Below, piece after piece: positions 54,383-63,154 of a stretch of 64,000 nucleotides of DNA. Every line of letters begins with the position of its first letter. Position 1 is the first letter of the stretch. The translations under genes and the position numbers were made by a program. The notes under the pieces are model-generated. The model saw only the letters and a list, made by a program, of their open reading frames with translations, searched no databases and was not told the origin of the DNA. This stretch comes from Bacteroides coprosuis DSM 18011. GTDB lineage: Bacteria > Bacteroidota > Bacteroidia > Bacteroidales > Bacteroidaceae. The stretch covers positions 359,780 through 423,779 of the forward strand of contig CM001167.1 in assembly GCA_000212915.1 (NCBI GenBank), given 5' to 3'.

Positions 54383-55011
54383 AGAAAATACTAAATATTC
54401 ACAGTCATCTCAATTTAGAGCAAAGAGATGATACAATTTACAGCACAATTTATCCTAAACTGCCTAAAGCTACGATTAAATATGGTTCAATAGGCATTCA
54501 CCCTTGGTATATCCCCCCTTTGGAAGAGATTAATTGGGAGAATTTTGTAGAAGAAGCTAGCAAAAACAAAATTATAGTTATCGGAGAATGTGGATTAGAT
54601 ACTTTTTCAGAGATTCCACTAGACACTCAAATCAAAGTATTCCAAAAACAAATAGAGGTCTCTGAAATGCTTAAAAAGCCTCTTCTCATACATATGGTTC
54701 GTACAACAGATGAACTATTAGCGATTCGTAATCAATTAAACCCCACACAACCCTGGATTATTCACGGATTCAGAGGAAAACCTCAACTAGCACAGCAATA
54801 TTATAGACATGAAATGTACCTTTCCATAGGTAGTAAATTTAATACTAAAACAGTCTTAGCAATCCCTTTAAATAAGATTCTACTTGAAACTGATGAATCC
54901 GATGAAACTATTGACTCTCTAGTAGATCGGATAGCCCAATTAAAAAAAATATCGCCTCAAACTCTTATAAAACAGATATATGAGAATACCGAAAGTATTT
55001 TTTTTAGATGA
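54379..55011 (+). CDS. TatD family hydrolase
   Basis: Metal-dependent hydrolase of the TatD DNase family. From the ATG at 54379 (overlapping the yidD stop) the protein is 210 residues, shorter than the usual 255-265. It has NIHSHLN at the start (His-x-His metal ligands), [18 protein letters not shown] (metal Glu), [18 protein letters not shown] and [10 protein letters not shown]. The shortness is common in the Bacteroidota branch. A longer frame upstream only reads through yidD in another frame. Confidence 0.9.
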   Translation: MKKILNIHSHLNLEQRDDTIYSTIYPKLPKATIKYGSIGIHPWYIPPLEEINWENFVEEASKNKIIVIGECGLDTFSEIPLDTQIKVFQKQIEVSEMLKKPLLIHMVRTTDELLAIRNQLNPTQPWIIHGFRGKPQLAQQYYRHEMYLSIGSKFNTKTVLAIPLNKILLETDESDETIDSLVDRIAQLKKISPQTLIKQIYENTESIFFR

Positions 55012-55013
55012 TG

Positions 55014-55044
55014 TTGCTTGTTCTGATAAAGAGTCGTACTTTTG
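55014..55044 (+). promoter_or_regulatory. promoter of tyrS
   Basis: -33 TTG at 55014-55016 and -7 TACTTTTG at 55037-55044, separated by 20 bp; 39 bp remain to the tyrS ATG. Confidence 0.58.
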
Positions 55045-55083
55045 TAACTACTTAATACAGAAATTTAAATAATAAATTAAAAT

Positions 55084-56376
55084 ATGAATTTTGTAGACGA
55101 ACTGAAATGGCGTGGAATGGTACACGATATGATGCCGGGTACCGAAGAATTATTAGCTAAAGAGCAAGTTTCAGCTTACGTAGGTATCGACCCTACAGCA
55201 GACTCATTGCATATTGGACACTTAGTGAGTGTAATGATGCTCCGCCACTTACAGCGTTGTGGTCATAAACCTTTTGCCCTAATTGGTGGAGCAACAGGTA
55301 TGATTGGAGACCCTTCAGGAAAATCTTTAGAAAGAAATCTTCTTGACGATACTACTCTTCGCCACAACCAAGCGGCTATCAAAAAACAATTATCTAAGTT
55401 TTTAGATTTTGACTCTGATGCCGAAAACAAAGCTGAATTGGTGAATAACTATGATTGGATGAAGAACTTCACTTTTTTAGATTTTGTACGTGATGTAGGT
55501 AAACACATTACAGTAAACTACATGATGGCAAAAGACTCGGTTAAGAAAAGATTAACTGGTGAAGCCCGTGATGGATTGTCATTCACTGAATTTACCTATC
55601 AGTTACTACAAGCTTATGACTACTTACACTTATTAGAATCAAGAGGTGTAAAACTACAAATGGGTGGATCAGATCAATGGGGCAATATTACCACAGGTGC
55701 CGAACTCATTAGAAGAACAAATGGACAAGAGGTATTTGGATTAACATGTCCTCTTATCACCAAAGCTGATGGGGGTAAATTTGGTAAAACAGAATCTGGA
55801 AACATCTGGCTAGATCGTCGTTATACTTCTCCTTATAAGTTCTACCAATTCTGGTTAAATGTAAGCGATGAAGACGCAGCTCGTTATATCAAGATCTTTA
55901 CTACACTTTCACAAGAAGTTGTAACTGAATTAACAGAAGAACATTCAAAAGCTCCTCATGAACGTATTTTACAAAAGCGTTTAGCTAAAGAAATCACTGT
56001 AATGGTACACTCTGAAGAAGATTATGAAGCAGCAGTTGAAGCTTCAGAAATCCTTTTTGGAAAATCTACATCAGAAACACTTCGTAAGATTGATGAAGAT
56101 ACTCTTCTTTCAGTTTTTGAAGGCGTTCCTCAATTTGAAATTGAAAAATCATTATTAAATGACGGAACAAAAGCGATTGATTTATTCGTTGATCATGCAG
56201 AAATTTTCCCATCAAAAGGAGAATTAAGAAAATTAATTAAAAATAATGGTGTTTCTTTGAATAAAGAAAAATTAGATGATCCTGAAATGTTAATTACTGA
56301 TAAAGAATTACTTAACAATAAATACTTACTTGTACAAAGAGGTAAAAAGAATTATTTCTTAGTTATTGCTAAATAA
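55084..56376 (+). CDS. tyrS: tyrosyl-tRNA synthetase
   Basis: Charges tRNA-Tyr. 430 residues: class I signature [12 protein letters not shown] (about 41-52), [12 protein letters not shown], the tyrosine pocket [24 protein letters not shown] and the KMSKS-type loop KFGKTESG (about 234). A C-terminal S4 RNA-binding domain ends the protein. It has its own promoter and is followed by an inverted repeat and then the tRNA-Gln gene. Confidence 0.97.
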   Translation: MNFVDELKWRGMVHDMMPGTEELLAKEQVSAYVGIDPTADSLHIGHLVSVMMLRHLQRCGHKPFALIGGATGMIGDPSGKSLERNLLDDTTLRHNQAAIKKQLSKFLDFDSDAENKAELVNNYDWMKNFTFLDFVRDVGKHITVNYMMAKDSVKKRLTGEARDGLSFTEFTYQLLQAYDYLHLLESRGVKLQMGGSDQWGNITTGAELIRRTNGQEVFGLTCPLITKADGGKFGKTESGNIWLDRRYTSPYKFYQFWLNVSDEDAARYIKIFTTLSQEVVTELTEEHSKAPHERILQKRLAKEITVMVHSEEDYEAAVEASEILFGKSTSETLRKIDEDTLLSVFEGVPQFEIEKSLLNDGTKAIDLFVDHAEIFPSKGELRKLIKNNGVSLNKEKLDDPEMLITDKELLNNKYLLVQRGKKNYFLVIAK

Positions 56377-56394
56377 AAAGTTGTTGTAATATTT

Positions 56395-56415
56395 GGAGGT
56401 TAAAAATTAACCTCC
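56395..56415. other. perfect inverted repeat abutting the tRNA-Gln -7 box
   Basis: GGAGGTTAA and TTAACCTCC form a perfect 9-bp inverted repeat around AAA. It begins 18 bp after the tyrS stop and ends on the base before TATATTTG, so it occupies the spacer between -33 and -7 of the next promoter. It could end tyrS transcription or act as an operator; the T tract is poor. Confidence 0.55.
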
Positions 56416-56423
56416 TATATTTG
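56416..56423 (+). promoter_or_regulatory. -7 box for tRNA-Gln
   Basis: TATATTTG, a perfect TAnnTTTG match, 31 bp before the first base of the tRNA. Confidence 0.6.
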
Positions 56424-56454
56424 CATCGCATTTCAAGAGAAAAGCTACAGAGTT

Positions 56455-56525
56455 TGTCCGATGGTGTAACGGTAGCACAACAGTTTTTGGTACTGTTTGT
56501 CGGGGTTCGAATCCCTGTCGGACAA
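56455..56525 (+). tRNA. tRNA-Gln (anticodon TTG)
   Basis: A 71-base cloverleaf. The acceptor stem TGTCCGA (56455-56461) pairs with TCGGACA (56518-56524). The D arm contains GGTGTAACGGTAGCAC. The anticodon stem ACAGT/ACTGT holds loop TTTTGGT with anticodon TTG, and the T arm is GGGGTTCGAATCCC-like. CCA is not encoded. The wobble U34 is of the kind modified by MnmEG and MnmD, whose genes are also in this window. Confidence 0.95.
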
Positions 56526-56530
56526 CATAG

Positions 56531-56566
56531 AAAAAGCAACTGAGAATATCAGTTGCTTTTTTGTTT
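56531..56566 (+). terminator. terminator after tRNA-Gln
   Basis: AAAAAGCAACTGA and TCAGTTGCTTTTT form a perfect 13-bp stem with a 5-base loop, ending in T-rich sequence. Confidence 0.9.
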
Positions 56567-56635
56567 TTATACACATAGGCTTTTTATAAAAAATTACAAT
56601 AAAACCATTCAATACACTTTCTATATATCTTTGCA

Positions 56636-56660
56636 GAGTAAATTAAACTTCCTATTTTTG
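56636..56660 (+). promoter_or_regulatory. two tandem -7 boxes before the phosphotransferase gene
   Basis: TATCTTTG (56636-56643) and TATTTTTG (56653-56660) both match TAnnTTTG, 47 and 30 bp upstream of the ATG. Either or both could be used. Confidence 0.5.
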
Positions 56661-56689
56661 TAATCGATTACCTATAGAGGAACTAAGAT

Positions 56690-57772
56690 ATGGAAAACTT
56701 ATCAAACATAATATCTAAATTTAAAGTTGAAGCCACAGTCGATTCTGTTAAAGGTTTCGGTGGAGGATTAATTAACGACACTTATAAAATTACTACAAAA
56801 GAAGTTGACAAGCCTGATTATATTCTACAAAGAATAAATCATGATATCTTCAAAAATGTAGAGATGCTTCAAAACAACATCGTTGAAGTAACTAATCACA
56901 TAAAGAATAAGCTAATCGAAAATAAAACTGAAGACATTGACAGAAAAGTGCTTCAGTTCATCCCTACCCTTGATAATAAATACTACTTTTTTGATGGTAA
57001 GAACTATTGGAGAATAATGAAATTTATTCCTAATGCAGATACCTTCGAAACAGTAAATTCTAAATATGCTAAATTTGCAGGAGAAGCCTTTGGTGAATTT
57101 CAAGCAATGCTAGCTGATATACCTGTAAAACTAGAAGAGACGATACCCAACTTCCATAATATGGAATATCGCCTAGAAGAGCTTAGAAATGCCATTAAAA
57201 ACGATCCTAAAGGTAGGGTTGCAGAAGTACAACTTTATATTGACGAAATTTTAAGCCGCAAAGACGAAATGTGCAAAGGTGAAAAGCTTCATAGAGAAGG
57301 AAAATTACCTAAGCGTATATGCCATTGCGACACGAAAGTGAACAATATGATGTTTGACAAAGATGGCTCCGTTCTATGTGTTATCGATTTGGATACTGTA
57401 ATGCCCAACTTTATATTCTCTGATTTTGGGGATTTTTTAAGAACAGGAGCAAATGCAGTGAAAGAAGATGATAAAAACTTCGATAAAGTTGAGTTTAGAA
57501 TGGATATTTTTAAAGCATTTACAGAAGGATATCTTAGCTCTGCAAAAAGTTTTCTTACTCCAATTGAAATCGAAAACTTACCATACGCAGCAGCTTTATT
57601 CCCTTATATGCAATGTGTCCGCTTCCTGACAGACTATATCAATGGGGATATCTACTACAAAATAGAATATCCTGAACACAACTTGGTGCGTACAAAGAAC
57701 CAATTTATGCTTTTAAAAAGTGTAGAAGAAAATAAATCAGAAATGATAAAATTTATTGCTTCTTGCTTATAA
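56690..57772 (+). CDS. phosphotransferase family protein (APH/choline kinase fold; sugar-kinase-like)
   Basis: A 360-residue kinase-fold protein. The N-lobe has GFGGGLINDTYKI and the Lys-containing DYILQRIN. The C-lobe has the catalytic loop HCDTKVNNMMF (Asp, Asn) and the metal motif VIDLDTVMPN followed by SDFGDFLR. This pattern is like the N-acetylhexosamine 1-kinase branch of the APH superfamily rather than antibiotic kinases, but that is inference. It is paired with a CBM9-like gene 46 bp downstream, which fits a role in carbohydrate metabolism. Confidence 0.85.
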   Translation: MENLSNIISKFKVEATVDSVKGFGGGLINDTYKITTKEVDKPDYILQRINHDIFKNVEMLQNNIVEVTNHIKNKLIENKTEDIDRKVLQFIPTLDNKYYFFDGKNYWRIMKFIPNADTFETVNSKYAKFAGEAFGEFQAMLADIPVKLEETIPNFHNMEYRLEELRNAIKNDPKGRVAEVQLYIDEILSRKDEMCKGEKLHREGKLPKRICHCDTKVNNMMFDKDGSVLCVIDLDTVMPNFIFSDFGDFLRTGANAVKEDDKNFDKVEFRMDIFKAFTEGYLSSAKSFLTPIEIENLPYAAALFPYMQCVRFLTDYINGDIYYKIEYPEHNLVRTKNQFMLLKSVEENKSEMIKFIASCL

Positions 57773-57818
57773 TATATACGACTTATTACTGTATATTAGA
57801 TTAAAGAACAAAGATTGA

Positions 57819-58469
57819 ATGAAACAGTTAGACGTTAAAAAAATTAGTATTGCTAACATCCCTGTAGATGCTATTCCAGCTCTCTTAGATAAAGAAAAAG
57901 TAGCATTTCAAAAGTTAGATGAAGTGAATTGGGATGAATATCCTTACTGCCCAAATGTGAGATTTAGAATAGCTTATTCTAAAGATGCTTTCATACTAAA
58001 TTTTAAGGTTACAGAAGAAAGTGTAAGAGCAAATAGCTCTGCTGATAATGGACCAGTCTGGACTGATTCGTGCGTTGAGTTTTTTGTTATACCCAACAAT
58101 GATGGAATATATTACAACCTAGAGTGTAATTGTGCTGGAACAATATTAATTGGTGCTGGTAAAGAAAGAGAAAATAGAGAAAGAGCACCCAAAGAAGTGT
58201 TAGAACAAGTACAAAGATGGTCTAGCTTAGGAAGAGATCCTTTTGATGAACGCATAGGAGAATGCAGTTGGGAAGTAGCTCTTATTATCCCATTTACAGC
58301 ATTCTTTAAACATGAAATTAAAGATTTAAGCGAACAATCTATTAAAGCGAATTTTTATAAATGTGGAGATGAACTTCAAACACCTCATTTTATCTCTTGG
58401 AACGCAATACAAGTAGAAAAACCAGACTTCCATTGCCCTAAGTTCTTTGGATCACTACATTGTTTATAA
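57819..58469 (+). CDS. CBM9-like carbohydrate-binding domain protein (cytoplasmic form)
   Basis: A 216-residue protein that appears to be a single beta-sandwich of the CBM9-like family: FRIAYSKDAFILNFKVTEESVRA, the aromatic/polar motif GPVWTDSCVEFFVIP and YYNLECNCAGTILIG, then ECSWEVALIIPFTAFF and an SWNAIQVEKPDFHCPKFFG end. No signal peptide is seen, unusual for a glycan-binding module. It lies behind the sugar-kinase-like gene and before a terminator, so the two may act together. Function unproven. Confidence 0.85.
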   Translation: MKQLDVKKISIANIPVDAIPALLDKEKVAFQKLDEVNWDEYPYCPNVRFRIAYSKDAFILNFKVTEESVRANSSADNGPVWTDSCVEFFVIPNNDGIYYNLECNCAGTILIGAGKERENRERAPKEVLEQVQRWSSLGRDPFDERIGECSWEVALIIPFTAFFKHEIKDLSEQSIKANFYKCGDELQTPHFISWNAIQVEKPDFHCPKFFGSLHCL

Positions 58470-58495
58470 CAAACATACTACACATTATATTAGCC

Positions 58496-58528
58496 AAAAG
58501 GAGATACAGAAATATATCTCCTTTTTTT
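58496..58528 (+). terminator. terminator after the CBM9-like gene
   Basis: AAAAGGAGATA and TATCTCCTTTT form a perfect 11-bp stem, followed by a T run, 27 bp after the stop. Confidence 0.85.
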
Positions 58529-58624
58529 ATGCCTTATTTCCAACTATAATAACACAATATATAAACGTAAGAAACAAGAAATACTCCAATAAAGCAATAT
58601 TCTGACTAGGCCATAATAATACGA

Positions 58625-58679
58625 TAACACCGACATGAAAGTGCTTTGACACCGACATGATGATTACATGTCGGTGTCA
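58625..58679. repeat. 22-bp-phased dispersed repeat, copy C (three cores)
   Basis: Three cores start exactly 22 bp apart: TAACACCGACA (58625-58635, minus), TGACACCGACA (58647-58657, minus) and TGTCGGTGTCA (58669-58679, plus). The second and third form an inverted pair. The 31 bases from 58647 match the reverse complement of copy B at 30 of 31 positions. The gap 58529-58855 around it contains no gene that I can see. Confidence 0.85.
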
Positions 58680-58855
58680 AAACAAAAAAAGAATCCATGA
58701 ATAAGTAGAAATATAGGTACTTCTGACTTAGATAAAGTCATATAAATAAGTAATTTAAACTAAATATCTGATCTAAAGAATAACGTTAATTCCACATATA
58801 GCATGATTAAAGCAGAAATAATTAGAGCTTATGCATAATATTAAGAGATAAGGCT

Positions 58856-58863
58856 TATTTTTG
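58856..58863 (+). promoter_or_regulatory. -7 box for the Ig-like lipoprotein gene
   Basis: TATTTTTG, a perfect TAnnTTTG match. It lies only 4 bp before the first in-frame ATG (58868) and 19 bp before the ATG at 58883, which favours the second start. Confidence 0.58.
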
Positions 58864-58882
58864 TAGTATGTTAAAATGGAAT

Positions 58883-60769
58883 ATGAACAGCATCAAACAA
58901 ATACTCAAAATAGCATTCAGCATAGTTAGTACAATAATAGTATTGTACTCATGTGCTAGTATAGGAAGACCCGATGGAGGTCCTTTAGATGAAACTCCTC
59001 CAAAATTTGTAGGTAGTACACCTGATATACAGGCCACAAACGTAGATAAGAAAAAAATAACGATCCTATTTGATGAATATATCAAGCTAGAAAATGCCAA
59101 TGAAAAAGTAGTGGTTTCTCCTCCACAAATACAGCAACCTCTAATTAAGCCAAGTGGTAAAAAAGTAGTGGTTACTTTAGAAGATTCCTTGAAAGCAAAC
59201 ACAACCTATACCATCGACTTTGGCGATGCAATAGTGGATAATAATGAAGGAAATCCATTAGGAGATTTTACTTTTACATTTTCTACAGGTAGTCAGATAG
59301 ATACACTTGCTATTTCGGGAACTGTATTGGCTGCAAAAGATTTAGAACCCATCAAAAATATTTTGGTCGGACTACATGAAAACTTAAATGATACAGCATT
59401 TACAAAGGAGCCCTTCCTGAGAGTTGCACGCACAGACTCTAAAGGAGAATTTACAATTCATGGTATAGCTCCAGGAAAATATAGAGTATATGCCTTGAAA
59501 GACATAGATCAAAACTATGTCTTTTCTCAAAAAAGTGAATGGATTGCTTATTCTGATTCTATTTATATACCTACAGTTGAAGAACGAATTAAGCAAGATA
59601 CTATTTGGAAAGATAGTTTAACTGTCGACTCAATTCATACTCATAAATATACCCATCACCTACCCGATGATATTATTCTAAAAGCATTTGAAGAAGATTT
59701 CTACAATCAATATCTCATAAAGCATGAAAGAAAACAAGAGAATATTCTTACTCTCTATTTTGCTGAATACCCAGATACTATTCCAACTATCAAAGGATTA
59801 GATTTTGATGAATCGGATCTAGTGGCAGACTATCGATTACCTTCTGACACAATATATAATTTCTGGGTAAAAGATTCCCTTCTTTATCAGAGAGATACTC
59901 TTACTATACAGTTAGATTATTTACATACTGACACATTAAATCAATTAGTCGCTAAAACAGATACTTTACGCTTTACATTCAAACATAAAAAGGTAGATAA
60001 AGAAAAAGAATCAAAGAAAAATAAAGACAAAAAAGAGGAGGATTTAACACCTTTTTTACAAATAAAACCAGATATCTCATCCAATTTTAATGTATATGAT
60101 TATCTAAGACTCTCATTTGAAGAGCCAATAAAATATTTTGATAATAATAAGATACATATCATGCAAAAAAATGATACATTGTGGAATGAGATAAAAGATT
60201 TTACATTTGAACAGGATCAAGAATTCATTAAACAATTTAATATTTACCATGAATGGATACCAGATGAATCTTATAAAATTATTGTAGACTCACTCGCATT
60301 CCAAGGTATTTATGGATTATACACAAATACTTTTGAACAAGAATTCAAAATAAAGAAGTTAGAAGAATATGGAACTGTACAATTCAATATATCAGGAGTT
60401 GACAGTGAAGACTCTCCTATTATCGTAGAACTACTAGATTCTTCAGATAAAGTTGTGAGAACTGTAAAAGCGAACAATGGGACAGCAGACTTTTATTATC
60501 TAGATCCAGGAAAATATAGCGCAAGACTTATTATAGATAAAAATAATAATGGAAAGTGGGATACAGGCAACTTTGAGAACAATTTACAGCCTGAAGATGT
60601 ATATTATTATCCACAGATGGTGGAATTTAAAGCGAATTGGAGTGCTAACCAAGATTGGAATATAAAACAAACTCCATTACCTAAACAGAAACTTAACGAA
60701 CTTAAAAAACAGAAGCCTGATGATGACAAGAAGAAAAAAACAAATGAAGAACGTAGAAGGAGGAGGTAA
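58883..60769 (+). CDS. Ig-like (Big_5 type) domain lipoprotein
   Basis: About 628 residues. The signal peptide ends at a lipobox before Cys (LYSCASIGRPDGG), so the protein is probably anchored in the outer membrane or periplasm. An N-terminal SbsA/Big_5-like Ig domain (about 30-130) reads PPKFVGSTP, ILFDEYIKLENANEKVVVSPP and NTTYTIDFGDAIVDNNEGN. A transthyretin/carboxypeptidase-regulatory-like segment follows (ISGTVLAAKDLEPIKNILVGL), and the C-terminal half is beta-rich, ending in a Lys/Arg tail. The function is unknown. It overlaps the DUF3108 gene by 26 bp. Confidence 0.9.
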   Translation: MNSIKQILKIAFSIVSTIIVLYSCASIGRPDGGPLDETPPKFVGSTPDIQATNVDKKKITILFDEYIKLENANEKVVVSPPQIQQPLIKPSGKKVVVTLEDSLKANTTYTIDFGDAIVDNNEGNPLGDFTFTFSTGSQIDTLAISGTVLAAKDLEPIKNILVGLHENLNDTAFTKEPFLRVARTDSKGEFTIHGIAPGKYRVYALKDIDQNYVFSQKSEWIAYSDSIYIPTVEERIKQDTIWKDSLTVDSIHTHKYTHHLPDDIILKAFEEDFYNQYLIKHERKQENILTLYFAEYPDTIPTIKGLDFDESDLVADYRLPSDTIYNFWVKDSLLYQRDTLTIQLDYLHTDTLNQLVAKTDTLRFTFKHKKVDKEKESKKNKDKKEEDLTPFLQIKPDISSNFNVYDYLRLSFEEPIKYFDNNKIHIMQKNDTLWNEIKDFTFEQDQEFIKQFNIYHEWIPDESYKIIVDSLAFQGIYGLYTNTFEQEFKIKKLEEYGTVQFNISGVDSEDSPIIVELLDSSDKVVRTVKANNGTADFYYLDPGKYSARLIIDKNNNGKWDTGNFENNLQPEDVYYYPQMVEFKANWSANQDWNIKQTPLPKQKLNELKKQKPDDDKKKKTNEERRRRR

Positions 60770-61580
60770 AATTCTAACTCTTTTAGCGATTCTCTTATTG
60801 TTATGCATTAACCTAAACCCAATTAATGCACAATGTAAGATAAAAAATATAGCCATGGTAGATGGCGAAGAAATTACGTATGATCTCTACTTCCATTGGT
60901 CTTTTGTTTGGAAAAAAGCTGGTGACGCTATCTTTACAACAAAGAGTACAACTTACAAGGGTACACCTTCTTACAAAATGGAATTATTAGCATCGAGTAA
61001 CAAAAGTGCTGATGTATTCTTTAAAATGAGAGATACTCTTACTTGCATAGTAAGCAACGACTTAGAGCCTCTTTATTTTAGAAAAGGAGCAGAAGAAGGT
61101 AAAAGATTTACAGTAGATGAAGCAAAATACAGCTACACGAATAACCAGGTTATAGTAGAACAAAGTAGAACATGGAAAGATGGACGTAGGCAAGATCATC
61201 ATTTCGAGAGTGATCAATGCGTTTATGATATGCTAAGTATATTAGCTAAAGCAAGATCCATTAACCCTGAAAATTATAAATCGGGAGATAGAATCAATTT
61301 TCCAATGGCTACAGGTAGAAGAATAGATGATATTATATTAGAGTTCAGAGGAACAGAAAATATTAAAACAGAAAATAGAACTACATTTAGATGTATCGTA
61401 TTTGCTTTAATAGAAAAGGATAAAAAGAAAAAAGAAAAAGATTTAATCACTTTTTATATTTCAGATGATAATAATCATCTACCTATCAAGCTCAAATTTA
61501 ATTTAAATTTTGGATCTGCTCAAGTAACACTAAGGACAATCAAAGGACAAAAATATCCTCTACAATCTATTGTCAAATAA
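60744..61580 (+). CDS. DUF3108 domain secreted protein
   Basis: A 278-residue protein with a signal peptide (ILTLLAILLLLCINLNPINA) and a DUF3108 domain: ITYDLYFHWSFVWKKAGDAIF, YKMELLASSNKSADVFFKMRD and CVYDMLSILAKAR. The likely location is the periplasm; the function is unknown. I prefer the ATG at 60744, which gives a normal signal peptide; ATGs at 60720 and 60723 add a basic leader. It overlaps the Ig-like lipoprotein gene and ends at a palindromic terminator. Confidence 0.89.
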   Translation: MKNVEGGGKILTLLAILLLLCINLNPINAQCKIKNIAMVDGEEITYDLYFHWSFVWKKAGDAIFTTKSTTYKGTPSYKMELLASSNKSADVFFKMRDTLTCIVSNDLEPLYFRKGAEEGKRFTVDEAKYSYTNNQVIVEQSRTWKDGRRQDHHFESDQCVYDMLSILAKARSINPENYKSGDRINFPMATGRRIDDIILEFRGTENIKTENRTTFRCIVFALIEKDKKKKEKDLITFYISDDNNHLPIKLKFNLNFGSAQVTLRTIKGQKYPLQSIVK

Positions 61581-61607
61581 TAAGCAAAAATTTTACTTTA
61601 CCGCATA

Positions 61608-61635
61608 AAAAAAGGAGTCGATCGACTCCTTTTTT
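61608..61635. terminator. bidirectional terminator between the DUF3108 gene and cysS
   Basis: A perfect 28-bp palindrome: A6, then GGAGTCGATCGACTCC, then T6. It can serve both converging genes. Confidence 0.92.
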
Positions 61636-61653
61636 GTTTATATATTCTGAATA

Positions 61654-63129
61654 CTATTTATTCAATTTCCATTCACTACCTTCTTTAGTATCTTTTATTT
61701 CAAAACCGAGAGAAGTCAATTCATCTCTAATTTGATCTGAAGTAGCCCAATCTTTGTTTTGTTTAGCTATAAGACGTTGCTCTAGTAACATATCCACAAC
61801 TTTACTATAAGCTGCTTCCCTATCGCCAGATGAAGAATTCTCGGTTTTCATTCCTAAAATATCAAATAAAAATAAATTAAATGTATCTTTTAATTCTTCC
61901 AAGTCTTCAGCAGAAATAGTATTGTTACCTGCAAATATGTTATTGATAATTTTAGCACCATCAAATAAATGAGAAATAACTATTGGAGTATTTAAATCAT
62001 CATTCATAGCTTCAATACATTTAGCTTTTAAGCCTTTTACGTCAACGTCAGACGTTTTAGAAACCTTCAAGGCATCCAATCTATGTACGGCGTCAAATAA
62101 TCTCTCTAAACCTTTCTCTGAAGCAATAAGGGCTTCATTACTAAAATCTACAGTACTGCGGTAATGAGCTTGCAAAATAAAGAAACGAATAGTCATTGGA
62201 CTATAAGCTTGTAATAAAAGCTCGTGAGAACCATCGAAGAATTGTTCTAGAGTAATGAAATTACCTAAAGATTTACCCATCTTTGTTCCATTAACTGTAA
62301 TCATATTGTTATGCATCCAATAATGCACCATATCATTACCTTGTGAAGCAACAGATTGAGCTATTTCGCATTCGTGGTGTGGGAAAATCAAGTCCATACC
62401 ACCTCCATGAATATCAAAGTGATTTCCTAAATACTTACGTCCCATTGCTGTACACTCACAGTGCCATCCAGGGAAACCATCACTCCAAGGAGAAGGCCAA
62501 CGCATAATATGTTCAGGCTGAGCAGCTTTCCATAAAGCGAAATCAGCAGGATTTCTCTTTTCGGATTGACCGTCAAGATCACGAGTTGTATTTAATACAT
62601 CATCTAAATTTCTTCCTGACAACTTACCATAATGATATTTTTTGTCATATTTAGCAACATCAAAATAGACAGATCCTTGACTTTCATATGCATATCCATT
62701 TTTTAAAATCTCTTTTACTAATTGGATTTGCTCTATAATATGTCCAGATGCATGAGGCTCAATACTAGGAGGCAATACATTTAATTCTTCCATATCTTTA
62801 TGGTAGCGATTTAAATAATATTGTACAACTTCCATAGGTTCTAGCTCCTCTAAACGTGCTTTTTTAGCTATTTTATCTTCACCTTCATCAGCATCGTGTT
62901 CCAAATGACCTACATCTGTTATATTACGCACATAACGTACTTTATATCCTAAATGAGTTAAGTAACGAAATAAAATATCAAATGTAATAGCAGGACGTGC
63001 ATGTCCTAAATGGGCATCACCATAAACAGTAGGACCACAAACATATAAACCTACATGAGGAGCATGTAAGGGTACGAAAAGTTCTTTCTTTCTACTTAAT
63101 GTATTGTATATCGTTAGTTGATGATCCAT
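61654..63129 (-). CDS. cysS: cysteinyl-tRNA synthetase
   Basis: Charges tRNA-Cys. 491 residues: zinc and HIGH region [17 protein letters not shown] (about 30-46), zinc ligands in [10 protein letters not shown] and [14 protein letters not shown] loop [10 protein letters not shown] (about 282) and a C-terminal DALR-type helical domain. Complete. It lies 25 bp downstream of the GH3 gene in the same direction and is probably co-transcribed with it. Confidence 0.97.
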   Translation of the reverse strand: MDHQLTIYNTLSRKKELFVPLHAPHVGLYVCGPTVYGDAHLGHARPAITFDILFRYLTHLGYKVRYVRNITDVGHLEHDADEGEDKIAKKARLEELEPMEVVQYYLNRYHKDMEELNVLPPSIEPHASGHIIEQIQLVKEILKNGYAYESQGSVYFDVAKYDKKYHYGKLSGRNLDDVLNTTRDLDGQSEKRNPADFALWKAAQPEHIMRWPSPWSDGFPGWHCECTAMGRKYLGNHFDIHGGGMDLIFPHHECEIAQSVASQGNDMVHYWMHNNMITVNGTKMGKSLGNFITLEQFFDGSHELLLQAYSPMTIRFFILQAHYRSTVDFSNEALIASEKGLERLFDAVHRLDALKVSKTSDVDVKGLKAKCIEAMNDDLNTPIVISHLFDGAKIINNIFAGNNTISAEDLEELKDTFNLFLFDILGMKTENSSSGDREAAYSKVVDMLLEQRLIAKQNKDWATSDQIRDELTSLGFEIKDTKEGSEWKLNK

Positions 63130-63154
63130 ATTTATCTTAATTTTATATCTATTA

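Noticed and set aside
19347-58679. The periodic repeats as CRISPR arrays
   Set aside because: Only two or three units per cluster, 11-bp cores with 11-bp gaps, mixed orientation, and no cas genes nearby.
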